From Cytophagales bacterium (GTDB lineage: Bacteria; Bacteroidota; Bacteroidia; Cytophagales; 172606-1): 11,577 nucleotides of DNA. This document shows positions 7,221 to 11,577 of this stretch, piece after piece. The translations under genes and the position numbers were made by a program. The stretch lies in NCBI GenBank assembly GCA_025455595.1, contig JALOMD010000030.1, positions 1 through 11,577 on the forward strand. Direction: 5' to 3'. Numbering within the stretch: position 1 is the first letter of the stretch; every line of letters starts with the position of its first letter. Under the pieces are notes generated by a model. The model was not told where the DNA came from and ran no database searches. It saw nothing but the letters and a program-made list of their open reading frames with translations.

Positions 7221-7290
7221 TTGATAACCCAACTGTGCATTGGATAAGTGCTTGGTTACCAATTAGCGAGAGGTTTTTACTATTGTGGGA
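7221..7290 (+). promoter_or_regulatory. Promoter/operator module, copy 2, upstream of NmrA-like gene
   Basis: Second copy of the module seen at 6490-6559, aligned end to end with no gap. The GATAA repeats are at 7223-7227 and 7243-7247, again 20 bp apart. GTTACC lies at 7255-7260, and TACTATTG at 7278-7285, with the same 19-nt gap after GTTA. The predicted start of transcription near 7292 leaves a short leader of about 33 nt before the ATG at 7325. The spacer between GTTACC and TACTATTG differs almost completely between copies, so the shared blocks look constrained rather than freshly duplicated. Confidence 0.55.
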
Positions 7291-7324
7291 AAACTGTTCA
7301 ATTAACCATTCAGTGATAGGAAGT

Positions 7325-7963
7325 ATGAACATCGTCATTTTCGGAGCGTCCGGAAGAACCGGAACGGAGCTGGTTCGGCAGGCGTTGGCTCAGGGTCACC
7401 GGGTCACTGCTTTTGTCAGAAACCAGGCGCGTCTTCGGCACATACACCATCAAAACCTGACGGTTGTCGAAGGTGATTTGAACAACGCAGCGCAAGTAAG
7501 TTCGGCCATGCGCGGGAATCACGCTGTCATCAGTGCGCTGGGCGTTTCCAAGACATTGCGGCACGACCCCGAAGTGGTCAGGGGGATTTCGGTAATTGTC
7601 AATGCCATGGAAAAGGAAAAAATTGACCGGTTGGTTTATCTGAGCGTATTTCTTGCCTATGCCAAACCCCGGCAGTTCAGTTTCTTTGTCCACAACATAC
7701 TCCGCAAAATTATTCGCAAGGAAGTGTTAGATCATGAGCAAAAAGAGCGACTCATCCGCGAACGGGTGAAAGCATACACGATGGTTCGCGCCTGTCGGTT
7801 GACAGACAAGCCGTTTACCGGCAATTATCACCACGGCGAAACGATTGCCATCAAGAACTTTCTTCCTTCTGTCCCAAGGGCTGATGTCGCCCATTTCATG
7901 CTCAGTCAACTGGCCGACACAACCTATCTCAACAAGCCTGTCTTGCTGACGGCAAACCCTTGA
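7325..7963 (+). CDS. NAD(P)-binding protein, NmrA-like/atypical SDR
   Basis: A 212-residue protein. The start is the ATG at 7325, because the nucleotide-binding fold begins at once (MNIVIFGASGRTG, glycine motif G7xxG10xxG13) and AGGAAG sits just upstream; the open frame extends further 5' without meaning. The Rossmann pattern continues with TAFVRN (Arg that often contacts the NADP phosphate), VVEGDLNN and VISALG, as in the NAD(P)H-binding PF13460 group. The classical SDR Tyr-x-x-x-Lys pair is not apparent, so it may be a redox sensor or an atypical reductase rather than a standard dehydrogenase. The stop is 19 nt before the FAD oxidoreductase, with no terminator between, so the two are probably one transcript driven by the module at 7221-7290. 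Confidence 0.88.
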   Translation: MNIVIFGASGRTGTELVRQALAQGHRVTAFVRNQARLRHIHHQNLTVVEGDLNNAAQVSSAMRGNHAVISALGVSKTLRHDPEVVRGISVIVNAMEKEKIDRLVYLSVFLAYAKPRQFSFFVHNILRKIIRKEVLDHEQKERLIRERVKAYTMVRACRLTDKPFTGNYHHGETIAIKNFLPSVPRADVAHFMLSQLADTTYLNKPVLLTANP

Positions 7964-7982
7964 TTTTTAACCAGCTACCACT

Positions 7983-9377
7983 TTGGAAACAGCCATTCAA
8001 TTAAACGAAAACAGCATTGACGCACTGCGTAACCGCATTGAAGGTCAGGTGTTCTTACCGGATGAAACCTACTACCATGCCTATGCGAAAGCGTGGAACC
8101 TGAATGCAACCCAATCGCCCGCAGCAGTGGTCGTGCCCACCTCCGTTGCTGATGTGGTTGCCGCCGTACGGTTTGCCAACGAACAAAACCTTGGCATTGG
8201 CGTGATGGCAACCGGCCACGGCGTGGGCAAGCCTTGCAACGGCGGCCTGCTCATCAACACCTCCCTCATGCGCAATGTGGAAATTGACGCTTCCACGCAA
8301 CGGGCAAAGGTGGAGGCCGGTACCCTGTGGAAAGACGTGATTGCGGCGGCCTGCGAATACGGACTGGCCTCACTGGCCGGATCGGCCCCTCACGTCGGGG
8401 TGGTAGGCTACACCATGGGCGGCGGCTTTGGCTATTTGGGCCGAAAATACGGATTGAACGCCAGCAGTGTCACGGCTGCCGAGATTGTGACCGCCGACGG
8501 CAGCGTGGTGTATGCCGATGAATACAAGAACGCAGATGTATTCTGGGGCATAAAAGGCGGGGGCGGCAACTTCGGAATCGTGACTTCGCTTGAATTTCGT
8601 CTGTACCCAATCCAATCCGTGTACGCCGGGGCGGTGTTTTACCCAATGGAGCACGGACGCGCACTGCTTGACGCTTTCGCCGAGTGGACGCAGGCCATTC
8701 CCGATGAGATTACCCCGGCTTTTGCGTTCATGAATGTGCCGGACATTCCGGCGGCACCTCCAGCCTTGCGGGGGCGTTCCGTGATAGCCGTCAAAGGTTG
8801 CTATTGCGGGGAGAAACCCGAAGCGGGCGAACAACTTTTCATGCCCATGCGAAAACTGTTCACACCCGTGGCCGATACGTTCCGAATCATGCCGGTAGCT
8901 GAGATGCACACCATCAGCAACGACCCCGTTGACCCAATACCAATAGTACAATACGGAACCATGATTCGTGACCTTTCCTCGCAAACGATGGATGCCCTCG
9001 TTGCGGTGGCGGGTGCCGATTCCTTGTCGCCGATGCTGATGGTTGAGTTGCGTAAACTGGGAGGCGCACTGAACGGTCACAGTAACGAGATGAACCTGAT
9101 GGGTGATGGCCAAGCGCAGTTTTCCCTGAATGCCATCGGAGCCACTTTCACGCCTGTCATGGCCGAGAAAGTCGCCACGCATCTGAGACGACTGAAAAAC
9201 GCCATCCGGCCTTATGCCACGGATGAGGTTTTTTCGAACTTCATGGAAGTGGACCCGTCTGCGGAACGGGTGCGCAACGCCTACACGACACCAGACTGGC
9301 AGAAACTGATGGCTCTCAAAGCGAAAGTTGACCCAACGAACCTTTTTCGCTTCAACCGGAATATCCCGGTTCTTTAG
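7983..9377 (+). CDS. FAD-dependent oxidoreductase, berberine-bridge-enzyme (BBE) type
   Basis: A 464-residue protein beginning with TTG at 7983. An in-frame stop lies just upstream at 7968, and the next in-frame ATG falls inside the FAD domain, so the TTG start is the best choice. The N-terminal half is a PCMH-type FAD-binding domain of the VAO fold: PAAVVVPTSVADVVAAVRFA (46-65), then ATGHGVG with His79 where BBE-type enzymes attach FAD. The segment GSAPHVGVVGYTMGGGFGYL follows, then FWGIKGGGGNFGIVTSLEF. The C-terminus DPTNLFRFNRNIP is the BBE tail. In doubly linked BBE enzymes a cysteine precedes the VGVGG segment; here it is Ala-Pro-His, so only a single histidyl link is expected. Such enzymes oxidise sugars, alcohols or secondary metabolites using O2. 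No signal peptide is seen and the substrate is unknown. Probably co-transcribed with the NmrA-like gene. Confidence 0.92.
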   Translation: METAIQLNENSIDALRNRIEGQVFLPDETYYHAYAKAWNLNATQSPAAVVVPTSVADVVAAVRFANEQNLGIGVMATGHGVGKPCNGGLLINTSLMRNVEIDASTQRAKVEAGTLWKDVIAAACEYGLASLAGSAPHVGVVGYTMGGGFGYLGRKYGLNASSVTAAEIVTADGSVVYADEYKNADVFWGIKGGGGNFGIVTSLEFRLYPIQSVYAGAVFYPMEHGRALLDAFAEWTQAIPDEITPAFAFMNVPDIPAAPPALRGRSVIAVKGCYCGEKPEAGEQLFMPMRKLFTPVADTFRIMPVAEMHTISNDPVDPIPIVQYGTMIRDLSSQTMDALVAVAGADSLSPMLMVELRKLGGALNGHSNEMNLMGDGQAQFSLNAIGATFTPVMAEKVATHLRRLKNAIRPYATDEVFSNFMEVDPSAERVRNAYTTPDWQKLMALKAKVDPTNLFRFNRNIPVL

Positions 9378-9391
9378 TTCCGGTTTGTTTT
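9354..9391 (+). terminator. Terminator-like hairpin at the end of the oxidoreductase gene
   Basis: AACCGGAA (9354-9361) pairs with TTCCGGTT (9378-9385), and the stem is followed by TGTTTTT. A competing inner pairing is AACCGG (9354-9359) with CCGGTT (9366-9371). The structure overlaps the last codons and the stop, and probably closes the NmrA-like/FAD oxidoreductase transcript. Confidence 0.55.
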
Positions 9392-9436
9392 TCCATAACG
9401 CCTTACATTAAATTTCACACTTCATCTGATTGATTC

Positions 9437-9943
9437 ATGAAACCATTAAATATCGCTTTTTTTCCAAGCCTTTTACTGACGGGATTTTCCGGCGGAATGG
9501 GATTTGCCAACGCTGTCGGCTACTTGCCCGCCGTAGAGATTTGCAAACCTGAACACCTGCTTGCCTTCTGGAAAGATGCCGATCATTATTTCCGTGTCCG
9601 CATGCCCATATTTGGCAACGGTTTGCAAATCACCTTGCTGGTCACCCTCGTTCTGATGCGAAAGCAATGGCGCACCGCCCCGTTCTGGTTGCTTGCCGCT
9701 GCCTTGGGAGCCACTGTCCTGGATTTGGTTACCATCCTGACCGAAAACCTGCCTACCAACGAATACATCCAAGCCATCCCGGAGGGCGCACCCATTCCGG
9801 ATGACTTTGAGAAATACCGTCAGTTGGCGTTGCACGCGCACTACAAGCGGTGTGTGTTCATGATTGCCTCGTTTGTACTGACATTGTCTTCTTACTTCCT
9901 GTACAGAGAAACCAAGAAAGAAGCCGTGTTGGTGGCGCGGTAA
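9437..9943 (+). CDS. DUF1772-like four-helix membrane protein
   Basis: A 168-residue protein with four hydrophobic segments at about 5-30, 62-76, 83-103 and 138-156. Two features recall the DUF1772 (anthrone-oxygenase-like) family: an ENLPTNEYI segment after the third helix (103-111), like the N-x-P-x-N motif of that family, and a conserved-looking His/Arg stretch before the last helix (HAHYKR, 133-138). The membrane topology is clear; the family assignment is tentative. Members are often found beside stress or secondary-metabolite redox genes, and the catalytic role is unproved. The gene starts 60 nt after the oxidoreductase stop and beyond a terminator-like hairpin, so it probably has its own promoter. 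I see no copy of the shared promoter module in front of it. Confidence 0.7.
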   Translation: MKPLNIAFFPSLLLTGFSGGMGFANAVGYLPAVEICKPEHLLAFWKDADHYFRVRMPIFGNGLQITLLVTLVLMRKQWRTAPFWLLAAALGATVLDLVTILTENLPTNEYIQAIPEGAPIPDDFEKYRQLALHAHYKRCVFMIASFVLTLSSYFLYRETKKEAVLVAR

Positions 9944-10012
9944 TCGGGGGTTTTGCGTTTTTGAAAGATACTATAGCGACCGTACATGATTTATGTTAAA
10001 GAAATATATTTT

Positions 10013-10041
10013 GCGTTTTGAGCAATTTTTGCCCAAAACGC
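10013..10041 (+). terminator. Hairpin downstream of the DUF1772-like gene
   Basis: GCGTTTTG (10013-10020) pairs with CAAAACGC (10034-10041), and GC/GC pairing extends the stem inward after one mismatch, leaving a T-rich loop. There is no long T-run after the stem on the plus strand, so termination activity is uncertain. It lies 70 nt after the upstream stop. The rest of 9944-10203 is AT-rich, and I see no gene in it. Confidence 0.35.
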
Positions 10042-10215
10042 CCTGCTCCTAAATCCAATAACTAACCCTTGATACAAATCACGTGCGGTTGCTGTATTTT
10101 CTCATTTGTTTGCTGTGCTATTGATCTGTATGCTGACAGAATGGAGAAATCATAACCTTCTGTTAGTGCCAACGTTAGTGAAACTTTCATGACTGACACT
10201 TAATTGAAAATAAAA

Positions 10216-10689
10216 ATGGACTGGATTGCATTGTTGAAAACAATAGGAATTTGTTTCGTTTCAATAATCATTGAGGCTGTCTCAGCAACTAATGGCGAAA
10301 AAAAGTGGTTTGAGAGCCTAAGGCAACCAAAGTATTCATTCCCATTCTCTTTCTGGTATATTGTTGGTGGAATTTACTATGTCATTTGCGGTATCATAGG
10401 TTACAGACAATTTCATAGTGCCACTGATGTTTCCATTATCTCAGTTATTTTACTGACACTCATAATGATAGTGAACGGGTTAACTAATTTCATTTTATTC
10501 AAATTTCGTTCTTTGAAAGTATTCTACATTGTTCTGTATCCATTCATTGCCTTGTTTATTATACTTATAGCTGTACTTGCCAAAATAGACAGATTAGCGG
10601 TTGTACTTGCGGGTATTTATTTGATTTGGTTGGTTTACGACCTGTATTATTTTCTGAACCTGTGGCGGCTAAACAAAGATAACTTATAA
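10216..10689 (+). CDS. TspO/MBR-like tryptophan-rich membrane protein
   Basis: A 157-residue protein with five hydrophobic segments filling nearly its whole length. The motif KKWFESLRQPKYSFPFSFWYIVGGIYY (first half: residues 29-41) matches the TspO W(Y/F)..L..P...P loop that follows helix 1. YLIWLVYDLYYFLNLWRLN near the end fits the last helix. TspO proteins bind porphyrins and influence tetrapyrrole or stress responses in the membrane. I took the ATG at 10216; a TTG at 10204 is in frame and would add four residues. The gene is far more AT-rich than its neighbours and is bounded by short inverted motifs at 10161-10180 and 10741-10755, which hints at recent acquisition as a single-gene unit. 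The family call rests on motif and topology only. Confidence 0.75.
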   Translation: MDWIALLKTIGICFVSIIIEAVSATNGEKKWFESLRQPKYSFPFSFWYIVGGIYYVICGIIGYRQFHSATDVSIISVILLTLIMIVNGLTNFILFKFRSLKVFYIVLYPFIALFIILIAVLAKIDRLAVVLAGIYLIWLVYDLYYFLNLWRLNKDNL

Positions 10690-10843
10690 TTGCTAACATT
10701 AACAGTATACTAAGGTACTGGTAAAAGTGACCTACCAACAAACGTTCGCTAACAGTGTTCTTGATGTTTTTCGGTTTTTTTACAACACTCACTTGATACA
10801 ACTGTAGCTTACAGAGCATGTCCATTAAAAAAATACCATCATC

Positions 10844-11275
10844 ATGAAATTCATAACACTGCTTTTGTTCCTCTTCAGTGCTACAGCAGCTCTGTCTCAG
10901 GTTCCGAATTATGAAACGCAGGTTGTCCAGGCAGATGCGCAATTAAACGAATTCATCAGAAAGAACGAAGCTGCCAAGGCAGAATCGTTTTACGCCAAAG
11001 ACTTCGTACTGACAACATCCGCCGGTAAGTTAAAGAGCAAAAGCGATATGCTTGGCGAGATTGGTTCACCTGACCTGAAGCTGGAAGTAAACGAAACAGA
11101 AAATGCAAACGTGCGGGTGCTGAATTCCACGGCGGTTCTTACGGGCAAGCTGCACCAGAAAGGCAGTTACAAAGGACAGGCATTTGACCATTTCCTGCTG
11201 GTGACGGATACGTGGGTAAAGACCGGGACAGGCTGGAAACTGCTCTCCGGCCACGCGACACTTCTTCCCAAATAA
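10844..11275 (+). CDS. Secreted DUF4440/SnoaL-like (NTF2 fold) protein
   Basis: A 143-residue protein with a clear signal peptide, MKFITLLLFLFSATAALS, likely cut before Gln19. The mature part follows the DUF4440/NTF2-like layout. It has a first helix (QVVQADAQLNEFIRKNE), the short YAKDFVLTTSAGKLKSK segment with the usual FV.T...G....K pattern, then alternating strands (NVRVLNSTAVLTGKL; FLLVTDTWVKTGTGWKLLSGH). Family members range from enzymes to small-molecule binders, and no catalytic residues are certain here. Export to the periplasm is expected. It starts 154 nt after the TspO-like gene, too far to assume an operon, and GC returns to the level of the metabolic cluster. Confidence 0.85.
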   Translation: MKFITLLLFLFSATAALSQVPNYETQVVQADAQLNEFIRKNEAAKAESFYAKDFVLTTSAGKLKSKSDMLGEIGSPDLKLEVNETENANVRVLNSTAVLTGKLHQKGSYKGQAFDHFLLVTDTWVKTGTGWKLLSGHATLLPK

Positions 11276-11317
11276 GTAGCGGACACACTAACCTCTTTTA
11301 CCCCTGACAACCCGATT

Positions 11318-11545
11318 ATGTCCAATACAATCGCAAAGCCAAGCATGGTTTTGATAGTCGGATTCGCCTTTGCGTGCATCCGCTGCACAACTACGGAAGA
11401 TACCACCGACACACCGCCGCAACCGGTGGAGGTGGTGACGGCAGTGCCTGCTTCGCTGGGGCTTGACCCGTTTTACAAAAGGCTCAATTCGGGTTTCAAG
11501 TTAATGTGTAAATTGGGGCAAAAAAGCCATGCTGGTTCGTATTGA
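11318..11545 (+). CDS. Short putative lipoprotein, possibly frameshifted or truncated
   Basis: The frame gives 75 residues. A hydrophobic stretch (MVLIVGFAFAC, from residue 10) ends in a cysteine at position 20 with Ala-Phe-Ala before it, a weak lipobox. A Thr/Pro-rich linker follows, then VPASLGLDPFYKRL (about 43-56), which resembles the mature N-terminus of a secreted bacterial family I know only by its ...LDPFYKKY... pattern. After that the frame turns into an unrelated-looking basic tail and stops. The start could be 11318 or 11345. An indel just after 11480 would explain the abrupt change, but the window ends 32 nt past the stop, so I cannot follow the rest. Low certainty that the short product is functional. 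Confidence 0.35.
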   Translation: MSNTIAKPSMVLIVGFAFACIRCTTTEDTTDTPPQPVEVVTAVPASLGLDPFYKRLNSGFKLMCKLGQKSHAGSY

Positions 11546-11577
11546 TGAAATCGTTGACGACCGACTTTGTTACGAGA

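Noticed and set aside
8370..9182. Long minus-strand open frame opposite the FAD oxidoreductase
   Set aside because: Shadow of a strongly supported BBE gene on the plus strand; its translation has no recognisable domain.
10161..10760. Integron attC sites around the TspO-like gene
   Set aside because: The core GTTRRRY/RYYYAAC boxes are not matched strictly and no integrase or second cassette is visible; kept only as an inverted-motif observation.

Overview
The window looks like part of a Bacteroidota chromosome, most plausibly Cytophagales (Spirosoma/Dyadobacter-like), though no marker gene fixes the genus. The support is a Bacteroidetes-type relaxase followed by a YWFCY-type coupling-protein start, a large periplasmic-propeller/Y_Y_Y/LytS-type sensor kinase paired with a LytTR regulator, and promoter-like sequences close to the Bacteroidetes -7 consensus TAnnTTTG. 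Most genes have moderate GC. Two stretches are clearly AT-rich: about 1055-1350 and about 9960-10850.

Region 1 (1-2423) is a patch of eroded mobile DNA. It holds the 3' end of a MobB-like relaxase and a coupling-protein gene that stops after 92 codons. A gene-free AT-rich stretch follows, containing a 251-bp symmetric REP/MITE-like inverted repeat. On the minus strand there is the C-terminal half of a chromate transporter (ChrA).

Region 2 (2565-6493) is a two-component system: a ~1030-residue sensor kinase and, 32 nt later, its LytTR response regulator.

Region 3 (6490-9391) is a small metabolic cluster: a cupin protein, a NAD(P)-binding NmrA-like protein, and a BBE-type FAD-dependent oxidoreductase 19 nt downstream, closed by a terminator-like hairpin. 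The cupin gene and the NmrA-like gene are each preceded by a related 70-bp promoter module. The two modules align without gaps, with paired GATAA repeats 20 bp apart and a shared GTTA-N19-TACTATTG core. This suggests one regulator controls both, and the adjacent LytTR protein is the obvious candidate. Between the first module and the cupin gene lie about 235 nt of highly structured leader ending in a strong hairpin with a T-run, which could be a small RNA or an attenuator.

Region 4 (9437-11577) has single genes: a DUF1772-like four-helix membrane protein, an AT-rich TspO/MBR-like membrane protein flanked by short inverted AACGTT/CTAACAG motifs, a secreted DUF4440/SnoaL-like protein, and a short putative lipoprotein that may be frameshifted. 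I see no tRNA, rRNA, CRISPR array or complete insertion sequence. The two observations most worth checking are the duplicated promoter module with its structured leader and the symmetric repeat at 1323-1573.
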